From: Limnospira fusiformis SAG 85.79
GTDB taxonomy: Bacteria > Cyanobacteriota > Cyanobacteriia > Cyanobacteriales > Microcoleaceae
Length of the DNA stretch: 64,000 bases
Direction: 5' to 3'
NCBI RefSeq assembly: GCF_012516315.1
Contig: NZ_CP051185.1
Span: 3,477,363 to 3,541,362 of the forward strand
A model generated the notes under the pieces. That model made no database searches. It worked only from the letters and a program-made list of their open reading frames with translations, and was not told where the DNA came from. Positions 50,113-59,981 of this stretch are shown piece after piece. Position numbers and translations under genes: made by a program. Within the stretch, counting starts at the first letter, position 1. Each line of letters opens with the position of its first letter.

Positions 50113-51118
50113 AGTAGGTTGGGTGGAGGTAACGGAACCCAACAACACCATCTCTCCGTTATGTTGGGTTTCACGGAGTTTCACCCAACCTACCAAGAGC
50201 GATCGCTTATTTAAGTAGGTTGGGTGGAGGTAACGGAACCCAACAACACCATCTCTCCGTTATATTGGGTTTCACGGAGTTTCACCCAACCTACCAAGAG
50301 CGATCGCTTATTTAAGTAGGTTGGGTGGAGGTAACGGAACCCAACAACACCATCTCTCGGTTATGTTGGGTTTCACGGAGTTTCACTCAACCTACAAAGA
50401 GCGATCGCTTATTTAAGTAGGTTGGGTGGAGGTAACGGAACCCAACAACACCATCTCTCGGTTATGTTGGGTTTCACGGAGTTTCACCCAACCTACCAAG
50501 AGCGATCGCTTATTTAAGTAGGTTGGGTGGAGGTACGGAACCCAACAACACCATCTCTCAATGATGTTGGGTTTCACGGAGTTTCACCCAACCTACAAAG
50601 AGCGATCGCTTATTTAAGTAGGTTGGGTGGAGGTAACGGAACCCAACACCACCATCTCTCCGTTATATTGGGTTTCACGGAGTTTCACCCAACCTACCAA
50701 GAGCGATCGCTTATTTAAGTAGGTTGGGTGGAGGTACGGAACCCAACAACACCATCTCTCAATGATGTTGGGTTTCACGGAGTTTCACCCAACCTACAAA
50801 GAGCGATCGCTTATTTAAGTAGGTTGGGTGGAGGTAACGGAACCCAACACCACCATCTCTCCGTTATATTGGGTTTCACGGAGTTTCACCCAACCTACCA
50901 AGAGCGATCGCTTATTTAAGTAGGTTGGGTGGAGGTACGGAACCCAACAACACCATCTCTCAATGATGTTGGGTTTCACGGAGTTTCACCCAACCTACAA
51001 AGAGCGATCGCTTATTTAAGTAGGTTGGGTGGAGGTAACGGAACCCAACACCACCATCTCTCCGTTATATTGGGTTTCACCCTCGTTTCACCCAACCTAC
51101 CAAGAGCGATCGCTTATT
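50113..51118 (+). repeat. Tandem array of ten ~101 bp repeats, each with a HIP1 site
   Basis: Units begin near 50113, 50213, 50314, 50415, 50516, 50616, 50717, 50817, 50918 and 51018. Each runs aagtaggttgggtggaggt ... tttcacccaacctac ... agagcgatcgcttattt. Each unit is nearly palindromic (aggttgggt at the left, acccaacct at the right), with a smaller inner stem (gaacccaac / gttgggttt). Variants alternate in a two-unit pattern near the right end, as expected from unequal exchange. The open frames inside are short and repeat with the units; I do not regard them as genes. Confidence 0.95.
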
Positions 51119-51120
51119 TA

Positions 51121-52077
51121 TAGCATTAGTCAAGGTGGTTAGGACGCAGCCTTGAGAACGGAATCCATGGCATCATGGAGAGAATCAAACTGCTCAATAC
51201 AATGGCGAATGCGGGCTTTCAACCACGACCAACATTTCTCTATCTTGTTGAGGTCTGGCGAATAAGGTGGTAGATAGAGCAAACGGCATTGAGCCGCCTC
51301 CACTAGCTCAGGAATCCGTCCCCCTTTATGAAACGTTGCATTGTCTAGCACTAGAGTCTGACCTGGCTTCAGTGTTGGAATTAAGATGAACTCCAACCAC
51401 AACTCAAACACTGTCCGATTACAACAACCCTCAAAGGTAAAGGGGGCTAAGAGTTGTTGATGACACCATGCCACAATCATGCTCACCCTGCCCTGCCTCT
51501 TCCCTGATTTGAGGGCATGGAAGCGTTGTCCTTCCTGGCAGTAACCATAAGGATCATCTGAGTCTTGACTATTCATGTCAGCTTCATCGAGGTAAACCAA
51601 CCCTTCCGGCTCCATCTGTTCAATCTGAGCAATAAACTCCTCTCGCTGTTGCTTCCAACGTTCTTGGTAGCCGTAAGTTTTTTTTCTGGTGAAGCCAATT
51701 TTCTTCAAGGCTCTGGATATGGTGCGAGGAGAGATGTCGTCATCCCAAAGTTCAGCCATCTGAGCGGAGGTTTTGTGGCCATGCTCTTGGGCAAAAGCCT
51801 TGAATTTTTGCCAGTCGGTAATTTTGTGGTTATTGCCAGGTGGGTGATTAGGTTGAGGGAGGAAGTCTCCGGTCTGTGCTTTTCTTTGCAGCCAGAGATT
51901 AATGGTGTTCCGGCTGACATGGAAAAGTTGACTGGCTTATGTTTTGGGCATACCGTCTAGTTCAATTGCATTAATAACTTTTTGTCTGAGGTCGTAACTA
52001 TAGGGGGCTGGCCTTTTGGGTCTTCTTAGTCATCTCGTCCTCTCCATTATACGTCCTAACTTTCCTGTCTTGTGCTA
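51121..52077 (-). mobile_element. IS630 copy h (957 bp)
   Basis: The element has complete ends and TA on both sides (51119-51120 and 52078-52079), and sits at the end of the 101 bp array. Confidence 0.88.
51139..52014 (-). pseudogene. IS630 transposase of copy h, no start codon and a nonsense mutation
   Basis: The start ATG has become AGG (aaaggccagcc for aaatgccagcc) and codon 25 GAA has become TAA (cccaaaacataagcc). The run has eight A and the DDE core is intact from 51759 down. Only a truncated product is possible. Confidence 0.82.
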
Positions 52078-52089
52078 TACGTCAATCAG

Positions 52090-52554
52090 AAATATGCCTC
52101 TGTGCCCCGCCAAGTCCAGGTGAGGCACAAAAAAACGGGAGGTTAACGATTCAATGTGATGAATTGTGGTCTTTTCGTACCCTGAGGAAACAAACAGTGG
52201 ATTTGGTTAGCTCTCGACGTAAAAACCCGTGAGATTGTCGGTGTTTACATTGGTGCACGGGATGAAGCCGCAGCCCGCCAATTGTGGGAGTCATTGCCCC
52301 CAGTGTATCGCCAATGTGCGGTGGCTTATACAGATTTCTGGGGGGCCTATGAGGCTGTTCTACCGAGTAAACGTCATCAAGGGGTTGGGAAGGATACAGG
52401 TTTGACCAGCTACATCGAAAGGTTTAACAATACCTTGAGACAACCAGTGTCTCGCTTAGTACCCAAGACCTTGTCCTTTTCCAAGTGTTTGCAGAATCAC
52501 ATTGGTGGCATTTGGTATTTTATCCATCACTACAACGCATCATTACCTCTTTAG
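52090..52554 (+). pseudogene. IS1-family transposase remnant
   Basis: The fragment reads in pieces: VRHKK, then LTIQCDELWSF, and from 52186 a clean frame GNKQWIWLALDVKTREIVG, VYIGARDEAAARQLW, YTDFWGAYEAV, TSYIERFNNTLRQ to the stop at 52554. This is the C-terminal catalytic part of an IS1-type transposase (InsB). The N-terminal DNA-binding part is missing and there are at least two frame breaks between 52120 and 52190. Confidence 0.8.
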
Positions 52555-52559
52555 TACTA

Positions 52560-53132
52560 CCATGAATACCTCGACCAGATACCCAGAGCCTTAGAGGGGT
52601 TAAAACGTTCTGTTTATATGGGCATTCCATCTTTAGATTTTTCCTATCCACCGGGGTACTTTTAAAGGTCTATGTAGGTGTCTCATCCAAACCCCTACTT
52701 TTCCCCTTGCCCTTTTGGGTGTAGCGTTTCAACCTATTTCGCTACCTGCTCATTGCGATGGTTCAAGTCAGACATTCAGATTTCCTTAATCATGGATGGT
52801 TGGCAGTGGTCGCGTCTTGATAGTAGGTTTGATCTCACGCCTTCCGTTCCCCGCTTTAGTCCTAGAGTTATGAGTTCTCAAACCGGGGGTGGCTATCGCC
52901 GTTACCCTCAACGTTTGTTACAAAACTGTTAAGAATTGTAACAACGTATGTTGACCCTGGGTTCCTTGCCTGGTTTTGGTATCAAAATGATACAAAAAGT
53001 CGGGACATATAAACAGTTATGAGGTCGCTCAGGGGAGACTCCCTTATATCCAACCAAGGGGCTGGAACCCTCACGCTTGCTGTTATTTCAAGCATTCATT
53101 GCAGCTCTATTTGATGCCTAAACGTCTCGCAC
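52560..53132 (-). mobile_element. 5' part of an ORF-less group II intron
   Basis: The minus strand begins GTGCGAGACGTTTAGGCATC at 53132 and continues with the domain I-III sequence shared with the other ORF-less introns (CACTGCCAACCATCCATGAT, GAATGCCCATATAAAC). It stops near 52560 next to the IS1 remnant, with domains V and VI missing. Confidence 0.8.
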
Positions 53133-53254
53133 GGATTACTAGAGCGTACCACAAAGGGAACAAAGTATCTGGGGCGGCGCTCAAGGCTGCCAGGAATGCC
53201 ACATCCAGAAAGCAGGCTGAGACTTTGTTTAAGGCTCTGTGGGATATGCGATAA
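53133..53254 (+). pseudogene. 3' end of an unidentified small gene
   Basis: An open frame reads RITRAYHKGNKVSGAALKAA and ends LFKALWDMR at a TAA, followed by a strong terminator. Its 5' part has been replaced by the intron fragment, so only about 40 codons remain. The frame can start at an ATG at 53114, but that lies in intron sequence. I do not recognise the family. Confidence 0.3.
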
Positions 53255-53277
53255 TCCTACTTTAAAGGTTGGCTTAT

Positions 53278-53313
53278 AAAGGCCCCGCTGATTTGTTGGT
53301 CAAGCGGGGCTTT
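53278..53313 (+). terminator. Intrinsic terminator
   Basis: The arms gccccgct and agcggggc enclose a 15-base loop, followed by five T. It ends the small gene remnant just before it and insulates ribBA. Confidence 0.8.
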
Positions 53314-53402
53314 TTACTGTTGAAAGTTTGAGTGTAGGATAGAAAAACAGTTAGAATGGTTAATCAGCTTGTTCCAAGACTTATAGCTAATTTTAGGATT
53401 CC

Positions 53403-55151
53403 GTGACCGAACCAACTTCCACCCCCCCTTTTAAATTCGATCCCGTTGAAGATGCTTTAGCCGACTTGAAAGCCGGACGCTGTATCGTGGTTGTGGACGA
53501 TGAACACCGGGAAAATGAAGGTGATCTCATCTGTGCAGCTAATTTTGCTACGCCCAACCTGATTAATTTTATGGCGGTGGAAGCCAGAGGATTAATATGT
53601 TTAGCCCTAACAGGCGATCGCCTCGACCAACTCGATCTTCCCCTAATGGTGACAAAAAACACCGATAGCAACCAAACCGCCTTCACGGTCAGCATCGACG
53701 CTTCCCCCCAAATGGGAGTCAGCACCGGAATTTCTGCCGAAGATCGCGCCCGGACTATTCAAGTGGCGATCCAACCCCAGACTAAACCAGAGGATCTGCG
53801 TCGTCCGGGTCATATTTTCCCCCTGCGGGCTAAAGAAGGGGGAGTGCTAGAAAGGGCTGGTCATACAGAAGCAGCCGTAGACCTAGCGCGACTGGCGGGT
53901 TTATATCCGGGTGGGGTGATTTGCGAAATTCAAAACCCCGACGGGTCTATGGCGCGACTGCCACAATTGATCGAATATGCTAAAACCCATAATCTCAAGT
54001 TGATCAGCATTGCTGACCTAATTAGCTATCGCCTACAGCACGATCGCTTTATTATTCGCGAAGCCGTGGCCAAACTTCCCACCCAATTCGGGGATTTTCT
54101 CATTTATGCCTATCGTAACACCCAGGATAATAGCGAGCACGTCGCCCTCGTCAAAGGAGATCCGGCTACATTTGGTGATATTCCGGTCATGGTTAGGGTT
54201 CACTCTGAATGTCTAACGGGGGACGCTTTCGGTTCTCTACGCTGCGACTGTAGGATGCAACTGCAAACGGCCTTAAAAATGATTAACCATGCTGGAGCTG
54301 GGGTGGTAGTTTATCTCAAACAAGAAGGGCGCGGTATTGGTTTAATCAATAAACTTAAAGCCTATTCTCTGCAAGATATGGGGCTGGATACCGTCGAGGC
54401 TAACGAACGCCTCGGCTTTCCCCCTGACCTACGCAATTATGGCATGGGGGCGCAAGTTCTTAATGATATTGGTGTCCGACAGATCCGCCTAGTCACTAAT
54501 AATCCTCGTAAAATTGCGGGACTCAAGGGTTATGGTATTGAGATTGTCGATCGCGTCCCATTATTGATTGAGGCCACCGATTATAATTCTGTGTATCTGG
54601 CAACTAAGGCACAAAAATTAGGTCATCTTTTACTGCAAACCTATTTGGTTACAGTGGCGGTTAAATGGCATCATTCACCCCAAGCCACTTGGGAAGCAGC
54701 AGAGGAAATGGGGGAAACTTTTATCCCTTCTACTATGTCGGTCCTCAAGTCGGCAGCGGAACTTTATTCCTATGGCGATCGCATGGAAAAGTTACAGAAT
54801 ATCGCCCATACTTATGACCTGCTAATTCAGGAAGAAACTCGTCCCGTCGCTGTGGCTTTATTTGGTCAAGCAGACCTAGTTTTTCATCTCGGTCTTGATC
54901 AACCATTATTGGCATCACCCGACTGGTATCAATATCCTGACCATCCCTATGTCAATGCTATCCAACAGATACTTGATCATATTGTCGCTTTACCAGATTT
55001 GCAAAGGTTGGAGTTTCTAATTGCTTCCGGCAATGACCCTTTAACCAGTCTCAAGGGGCAATTAAAACGTCAGGCTTTCCCCTTTTCCAGCCTTCCTGGT
55101 TCTTTATGCTACGCCCGTGAGTTGCAAACAATTTATAGTTTTTCATGGTAA
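53403..55151 (+). CDS. ribBA: Bifunctional riboflavin synthesis protein RibBA with a C-terminal extension
   Basis: The 582-residue protein starts with GTG. Residues about 15-215 are DHBP synthase ([38 protein letters not shown]). Residues about 220-415 are GTP cyclohydrolase II, with the zinc cysteines in [11 protein letters not shown] and the motifs [11 protein letters not shown] and LVTNNPRKI. About 160 residues follow (from [11 protein letters not shown]) that are not part of either enzyme and resemble an extension seen in cyanobacteria. The two domains make the two early precursors of riboflavin. Confidence 0.95.
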   Translation: MTEPTSTPPFKFDPVEDALADLKAGRCIVVVDDEHRENEGDLICAANFATPNLINFMAVEARGLICLALTGDRLDQLDLPLMVTKNTDSNQTAFTVSIDASPQMGVSTGISAEDRARTIQVAIQPQTKPEDLRRPGHIFPLRAKEGGVLERAGHTEAAVDLARLAGLYPGGVICEIQNPDGSMARLPQLIEYAKTHNLKLISIADLISYRLQHDRFIIREAVAKLPTQFGDFLIYAYRNTQDNSEHVALVKGDPATFGDIPVMVRVHSECLTGDAFGSLRCDCRMQLQTALKMINHAGAGVVVYLKQEGRGIGLINKLKAYSLQDMGLDTVEANERLGFPPDLRNYGMGAQVLNDIGVRQIRLVTNNPRKIAGLKGYGIEIVDRVPLLIEATDYNSVYLATKAQKLGHLLLQTYLVTVAVKWHHSPQATWEAAEEMGETFIPSTMSVLKSAAELYSYGDRMEKLQNIAHTYDLLIQEETRPVAVALFGQADLVFHLGLDQPLLASPDWYQYPDHPYVNAIQQILDHIVALPDLQRLEFLIASGNDPLTSLKGQLKRQAFPFSSLPGSLCYARELQTIYSFSW

Positions 55152-55444
55152 GTAATTCTCTGGGGCTAATCAACCCTCATTTAACATACCTAATGCCATC
55201 ATAACTTAACCTTGATTAGCAATTAACTACCTGGTCTCAGCGCCAGGTTTGTTAATTTTTAAAACAAAACCTTGCCCCTCCGCATTTTTGAGATATAATG
55301 GGCGACATTTTTTGAGTGATTCCTATCAAGACCAGTTCCGATAATTAGCCTTAGCCAGAGACTTTGAGGAATTGGGGCTTGCCGATTTTACCAATTACAT
55401 ATTAAAATGCTGTTTACTAAAAATCTGAGATTTAGGAGCAAAAA

Positions 55445-55729
55445 ATGAGCAATTTAAACCTGTTTTTGGGCGTGCAAAGTACAACGGGTCAGACTGTTGA
55501 GTGGTCTTTTAGCGTGGCAATTATCATGATTTTGTGCAATGTATTTGCCATTGTCATTGGTTATTATGGCATCTCTAAAGAAAATCGTGGCAAAGGTCCC
55601 GCCCTTCCCGTTTCCTTACCCCGCATTTTTACTGGGTTTGGTTTTCCCGAACTCCTCGCCACCGCCAGCTTAGGCCATCTCCTCGGTGCAGGTGTCATCC
55701 TCGGCTTGGCTAATGCTGGAGTCCTGTAG
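55445..55729 (+). CDS. psaK: Photosystem I subunit PsaK
   Basis: The 94-residue protein has two hydrophobic helices (FSVAIIMILCNVFAIVIGYY and the C-terminal LLATASLGHLLGAGVILGL) joined by a basic, proline-containing loop, with ATASLGHLLGAG typical of PsaK. PsaK sits at the edge of photosystem I in the thylakoid membrane. The ATG follows AGGAGCAAAA, a good ribosome binding site. It confirms an oxygenic phototroph. Confidence 0.96.
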   Translation: MSNLNLFLGVQSTTGQTVEWSFSVAIIMILCNVFAIVIGYYGISKENRGKGPALPVSLPRIFTGFGFPELLATASLGHLLGAGVILGLANAGVL

Positions 55730-55760
55730 TAGCCATAGTTAGTCACAAACAAGCAGTAAT

Positions 55761-55780
55761 GGGAGCATTTTGCTCCCTAA
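55761..55780 (+). terminator. Putative weak terminator after psaK
   Basis: The arms gggagca and tgctccc form a short stem with a three-base loop, 32 bases after the psaK stop, followed by taattt. Confidence 0.5.
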
Positions 55781-56105
55781 TTTCCTGGTGTGATAGCCAA
55801 GGTTAATTACCCCTTAACTGTGGGTAAATACAATTAAAATTAACCCTTTACCAACCTTACTTAACTCAAGTTGGCGATCGCCTAAACATTCACCGCATCT
55901 TCCTGTAGCCTTAATTGCTCAATTAACCCTATTGACTCCCCATGGCTTGTACAGCAGGGGTGAGGCCATAACTCGTAACTATAGCCAGCTTTTTCTGGGT
56001 TAAATGTATCTGTTACACTGGAAGAGGGGGAAAGTAATTAACCCCCCGGTAAAGATAACGTATACCTTGTCTGTAATCACGGCAAGGGATTCAAGGGAGG
56101 GATTC
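55781..56105. other. Spacer between psaK and the protease gene, with an IS607-like end motif
   Basis: No gene is seen. The 18-mer gggttaaatgtatctgtt (55997-56014) is identical to the sequence at the 3' end of the tnpB relic near 28021-28041 (minus strand), and similar to the end of the 58 kb IS607. It may be a relic of such an end. Confidence 0.4.
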
Positions 56106-57311
56106 ATGCAGGCAGGTTGGCGGATAGGAACGATATTTGGTATTCCACTGTATATCGACTCCTCATGGTTTGTCATCGTCGTGTTGGTGACATTACTCAA
56201 TAGTCAGGAATATTTGCAATGGGGAGAACTATTATCCTGGGGCGCAGGTTTAGCAGTCGCGCTGCTGCTGTTTGCTTCTGTTCTCCTCCACGAGTTAGGA
56301 CACAGCTTGATTGCCAAATCCCAAGGCATTCAGGTCAATTCCATCACCCTATTTTTGTTTGGAGGTATTGCCTCCATTGAGAAAGAATCAAAAACACCCG
56401 GTCAGGCTTTCCAAGTAGCGATCGCCGGTCCCCTAGTCAGTTTAGCCCTATTTTTTCTACTAACCGCATTAGCCCAAAGTTTACCAGAACCCAACCTGGT
56501 GCGAGAAATTGCCCAACGGATTGGGGAAATTAACCTAGTCCTAGCCATATTTAATTTAATACCCGGTTTACCCCTAGACGGTGGACAGGTACTAAAAGCC
56601 ACAGTTTGGCAGATTACCGGAAGTCGGTTTGCTGGAGTACGTTGGGCCGCCAGAAGCGGACAATTTCTGGGTTGGGGGGCAATTTTCCTAGGTCTATTTG
56701 CCCTATTCGCAGGCAATAACTATAGCGGTTTGTGGATTGCCTTAATTGGTTTGTTCGTCATCCGTAACGCTAGTTCCTACTCGCGAATGAGCGATTTGCA
56801 GGAAGTCTTGCTCAAAATTCAAGCTAGTGATGTGATGACCCGTGAATTTAGAGTCATTGATGCCGAGATGACCCTGCGACAATTTGCCGATGATTATTTG
56901 ATTTGTCCCTCCTCCATTCCAGTATTTTTTGCCGCCTCGTCCGGTCGCTATCGGGGGTTAGTGTCTGTGGACAAGTTGCGAATGGTCGAACGTAGTCAAT
57001 GGGAAACGCAGACCTTGCATGATATTGTCACACCTCTAGATCAGTTAATTGCAGTCCCAGAAAAAGCCCTACTGGTGGAAGTAATTAACCAAATGGAATC
57101 CCAAGGACTTCCTAGAATCACAGTTTTATCCCCAGCCGGAGCCGTCTCAGGCATAATAGATCGTGGGGATGTCGTTAGGGCCGTGGCTAAATCTCTCAGA
57201 GTTCCTATTCCCGAAGCTAATATTAAACGGATCAAAGAAGATGGTAGTTATCCCCCTGGACTTCCCCTAGATGCGATCGCTAAAACCGCCGCCTCCTACA
57301 CCGAGAATTGA
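56106..57311 (+). CDS. Site-2 protease family zinc metalloprotease with CBS domains
   Basis: The 401-residue protein has HExxH in VLLHELGHSLIAKSQG (about residue 65) and the second zinc motif LDGGQVLKA (about residue 160) among six membrane helices, then a tandem CBS pair (about 240-375; SDVMTREFRVIDAEMTL and LVEVINQMESQGLPRI). This is the SREBP-site-2/SpoIVFB type of intramembrane protease with a nucleotide-sensing part. I start it at the ATG 56106 (MQAGWRIG), where the homology begins; an upstream ATG at 56004 lies in a transposon-like motif. It ends overlapping the convergent gene by 16 bases. Confidence 0.9.
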   Translation: MQAGWRIGTIFGIPLYIDSSWFVIVVLVTLLNSQEYLQWGELLSWGAGLAVALLLFASVLLHELGHSLIAKSQGIQVNSITLFLFGGIASIEKESKTPGQAFQVAIAGPLVSLALFFLLTALAQSLPEPNLVREIAQRIGEINLVLAIFNLIPGLPLDGGQVLKATVWQITGSRFAGVRWAARSGQFLGWGAIFLGLFALFAGNNYSGLWIALIGLFVIRNASSYSRMSDLQEVLLKIQASDVMTREFRVIDAEMTLRQFADDYLICPSSIPVFFAASSGRYRGLVSVDKLRMVERSQWETQTLHDIVTPLDQLIAVPEKALLVEVINQMESQGLPRITVLSPAGAVSGIIDRGDVVRAVAKSLRVPIPEANIKRIKEDGSYPPGLPLDAIAKTAASYTEN

Positions 57312-58033
57312 GGCGCAAATTTGGCGATCTGATCCCATTCAGCCTCCGTTAAGGGTTGGGTGTCTAATTGAATCCCAAAGCTATCCGTAGCCGCCATAAT
57401 TAAAGCATCTATGACAGTTTGTAATTCCATAGATAGCAATGGTGGGGATGCCATAGCAGTCCCAAATACTTGGGATTGTAGACCCGGGTCAGGAGTTAAA
57501 CGCATAGACCCATGTTGAAGCACCGCCCGACCCCGACACAGTTGAGCGCTACCAATCAGTTTATAACCATTGTCTAGGACTAAATCCGCTCCGGTTGCTG
57601 TCCCAAAACAGTCAGGATGATGAATATAGCCCCGTCCCGCAGAACCATAATCGAGATGAAATCCTAGACTTCGCCATCCCCTCACTAAAAACTCGCTAAT
57701 GTATTGGTAAATTTGCGATCGCGATCCAGACAACCCCGAAGTCACCACCGCATAAGTCAGATCCCCTTGATGCAGTACCCCCCGTCCTCCACTAGGGCGG
57801 CGCACCAATTCAATAGGCTGATTCTGCCATTGCAAATCATGCCAAAATTCCGGCCAGCGCCGTTGATGATAACCCAGAGAAATGGCTACAGGTTGCCAAG
57901 TATAAAACCGCAATGTCGAGGGATGACAACCTTGATCATGTTGTGATAGCAACCAGCTATCTATCGCCATTTGCAGCCGCCCCGAAGCCTCAGTCAGAGG
58001 GATTAAACGCCAGACAGAACTATCAGTAGACAT
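57296..58033 (-). CDS. Lipoate-protein ligase family protein
   Basis: The 245-residue protein has the BPL/LPL catalytic segment RRPSGGRGVLHQGDLTYAV (about residues 77-95) and the ligase lysine region GYKLIGSAQLCRGRAVLQHGS. Such enzymes attach lipoate or octanoate to carrier proteins. The family also includes proteins with unknown substrates, so the exact reaction is uncertain. Its stop lies inside the end of the convergent protease gene. Confidence 0.85.
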   Translation of the reverse strand: MSTDSSVWRLIPLTEASGRLQMAIDSWLLSQHDQGCHPSTLRFYTWQPVAISLGYHQRRWPEFWHDLQWQNQPIELVRRPSGGRGVLHQGDLTYAVVTSGLSGSRSQIYQYISEFLVRGWRSLGFHLDYGSAGRGYIHHPDCFGTATGADLVLDNGYKLIGSAQLCRGRAVLQHGSMRLTPDPGLQSQVFGTAMASPPLLSMELQTVIDALIMAATDSFGIQLDTQPLTEAEWDQIAKFAPQFSV

Positions 58034-58182
58034 AACTACATATACCTATACCCCCTTTCACAGATTGATGCTGTGCCCATCTCAGAGTTACCCATAAGGT
58101 AGGGAGCATGATTTAATCTCAAATTAGGTTAATATTTTAGGGCAATATGGTATAAGAAGCGAGAAGAGTTGAGGATAAACCT

Positions 58183-58791
58183 ATTGCCAGATATGTCAAA
58201 CCCAAGGAAGCGGCCCAAATCCTTGGAGTCCATGAAAGAATACTCCGCAGATGGGACAAAAATGGCTCAATCGAGACCATCAGAACCCCCGCTGGGCAAC
58301 GACGATACAACGTTGAGTCATATTCTGATTCCATATCAGGCAGTGACAAACGCAAAGTCGTTATCTATGCCAGAGTTAGTAGCCGCGCCCAGCAGTCCGA
58401 CCTCAACCGACAGGTGGCCGCATTGTCCAACCTCTACCCCGAAGCAGAAGTCGTCTCAGAAATCCGAGGCGGGCTCAACTTCAAGGGAAAGAAAATGCTG
58501 GCCTGACTGGGACATCATTTGTCAGGAGATGTCCGCATGGTTGTCGTTGCCCACCCAGACCGATTGGCAATATGGGGATTTGACTTGTTTCGATGGCTCT
58601 GTGAGCAAAACAGTTGCTCACTCATGGTTCTCAACCAGACAAGTCTCAGTCCAGAACGAGAAATGGTTGAGGACATCCTCGCCATCCTCCACTGCTTCAG
58701 TTCCCGATTATACCGACGGAGTAAATACAAAACTCAGGTCAAAGAAGATCCGGATTTACCCCAGCCCCGAGCTAAATCAAGTCTGGCGTAA
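58183..58791 (+). pseudogene. tnpA: IS607-type tnpA with a premature stop
   Basis: The frame reads RYVKPKEAAQILGVHERILR, IRTPAGQRRY (MerR-like helix-turn-helix), VVIYARVSSRAQQSDLNRQ (serine recombinase) and, after an in-frame TGA at 58504-58506, continues SGDVRMVVVAHPDRLAIWGF to VEDILAILHCFSSRLYRR. The expected start codon reads ATT (58183-58185) in place of ATG. Start loss and the stop after MLA make it non-functional. It overlaps the start of tnpB in another frame. Confidence 0.85.
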
Positions 58792-59863
58792 ATGGCTGGC
58801 TGCTTGTCGGTATTGCTACAACCAAGCAATTGCATTATCTAGGAGTGGTAAACGACTAAGCAAGTTAAAGTTACGCAATAAAGTGATGCAGAGTGACTTA
58901 CCCGAATGGGTCAAAGAAACACCCTGCCACATTCGGCAAAATGCCATCTTTGATGCCTATCAGGCTTTGACCGCCAGTCCTGATGCCAGGTTTAGAAGTT
59001 GTCGTGACAGCTCTCAAGGGATTAAGTTCAATAATACTAATTTCTCTTCAGGGAGTTGGTATCCAAGACTAACGAAAGGATTAACTTTCATGGTTTCCGA
59101 AGCTATCCCTAAAACTTGCGGGCAAGGGACTCAGTTGGTGTTTACCAAAGGTCGATGGTTGGCGATTTTCCCTGAACCAGTTGCCGTTACCCCAACTGAA
59201 GCGAATGGCGTAATTACATTAGACCCGGGTGTGCGAACTTTCATAACTGGGTTTGATGGCTCTCGGTTTCTGGAATTGGGCTCCGGGGATATAGGACGCA
59301 TTACTAGGCTATGTCAACATTTGGATGATTTGATGAGCCGAATCGCCAAGGAACCCTGTCGTTCAAGGAGGCGACGGATGAGGCAAGCGGCTCAACGAAT
59401 GAGAACCAAAATCCGCAATCTAGTTGATGAAGCCCACAAACAAATTGCTCACTACTTGACTCACAACTACAGCATAATTTTTCTGCCCACCTTCGAGACT
59501 TCCAACATGGTTGCCAAAGCCAAGCGGAAAATCAAATCCAAGACGGCCCGAGCCATGCTGACATGGGCGCATTATCGATTCAAACTAACCCTGAGACATC
59601 AAGCCGAGATAACTGGAACCACAGTTGTAGATGTGACGGAAGAATACACCAGCAAAACCTGTACTCACTGTGGTCAGATGCATTCCCAGCTAGGTGGCTC
59701 AAAAGTGTTCCGATGTCCTGAGTGTGGGTTCACTCTACCCAGGGACTGGAACGGTGCTTTTGGAATCTTTCTAAAAGCTTTGCGGGATACCGCCTCTGTT
59801 ACCTTAACGGGTAATAGTGCTATCGTCGCATTGTCCGGCAATAGCCGGATAAATGTCGCGTAA
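58601..59863 (+). CDS. tnpB: IS607-type TnpB RNA-guided nuclease
   Basis: TnpB has the RuvC aspartate in ITLDPGVRTFI, the glutamate in LPTFETSNM, a four-cysteine zinc finger (CTHCG...CPECG) and the last aspartate in PRDWNGAFG, so all catalytic residues are present. The N-terminal core begins KKIRIYPSPELNQVWRKW. I suggest a GTG start at 58601; the frame stays open far upstream only because it overlaps tnpA, so the N-terminus is uncertain. The guide RNA should come from the 3' end of the gene and the element end (to about 59880). It is probably active as a nuclease although its tnpA is dead. Confidence 0.88.
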   Translation: MSKTVAHSWFSTRQVSVQNEKWLRTSSPSSTASVPDYTDGVNTKLRSKKIRIYPSPELNQVWRKWLAACRYCYNQAIALSRSGKRLSKLKLRNKVMQSDLPEWVKETPCHIRQNAIFDAYQALTASPDARFRSCRDSSQGIKFNNTNFSSGSWYPRLTKGLTFMVSEAIPKTCGQGTQLVFTKGRWLAIFPEPVAVTPTEANGVITLDPGVRTFITGFDGSRFLELGSGDIGRITRLCQHLDDLMSRIAKEPCRSRRRRMRQAAQRMRTKIRNLVDEAHKQIAHYLTHNYSIIFLPTFETSNMVAKAKRKIKSKTARAMLTWAHYRFKLTLRHQAEITGTTVVDVTEEYTSKTCTHCGQMHSQLGGSKVFRCPECGFTLPRDWNGAFGIFLKALRDTASVTLTGNSAIVALSGNSRINVA

Positions 59864-59981
59864 ATGTATCAGTTCCCCTAGAATTGATGGGGTAGGATCT
59901 GCAAAAAACCCCCATTAACTTCGCGCTAGGGGGATGTTGCAGAAACCCCAATCGTCAGTCATTTGGGCATCCCGGTCCATG

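Noticed and set aside
50113..51118. The array could be taken for a CRISPR
   Set aside because: The whole 101 bp unit repeats, without short repeats and unique spacers, and no cas genes are near.
50527..51123. Three nearly identical open frames of about 63 codons in the array
   Set aside because: They follow from the repeat units, lack ribosome binding sites and resemble no protein.
58169..58600. A long N-terminal extension of the tnpB frame
   Set aside because: This part is the shifted frame of tnpA, whose recombinase motifs are clear in the other frame; the tnpB homology begins near KKIRIYP.
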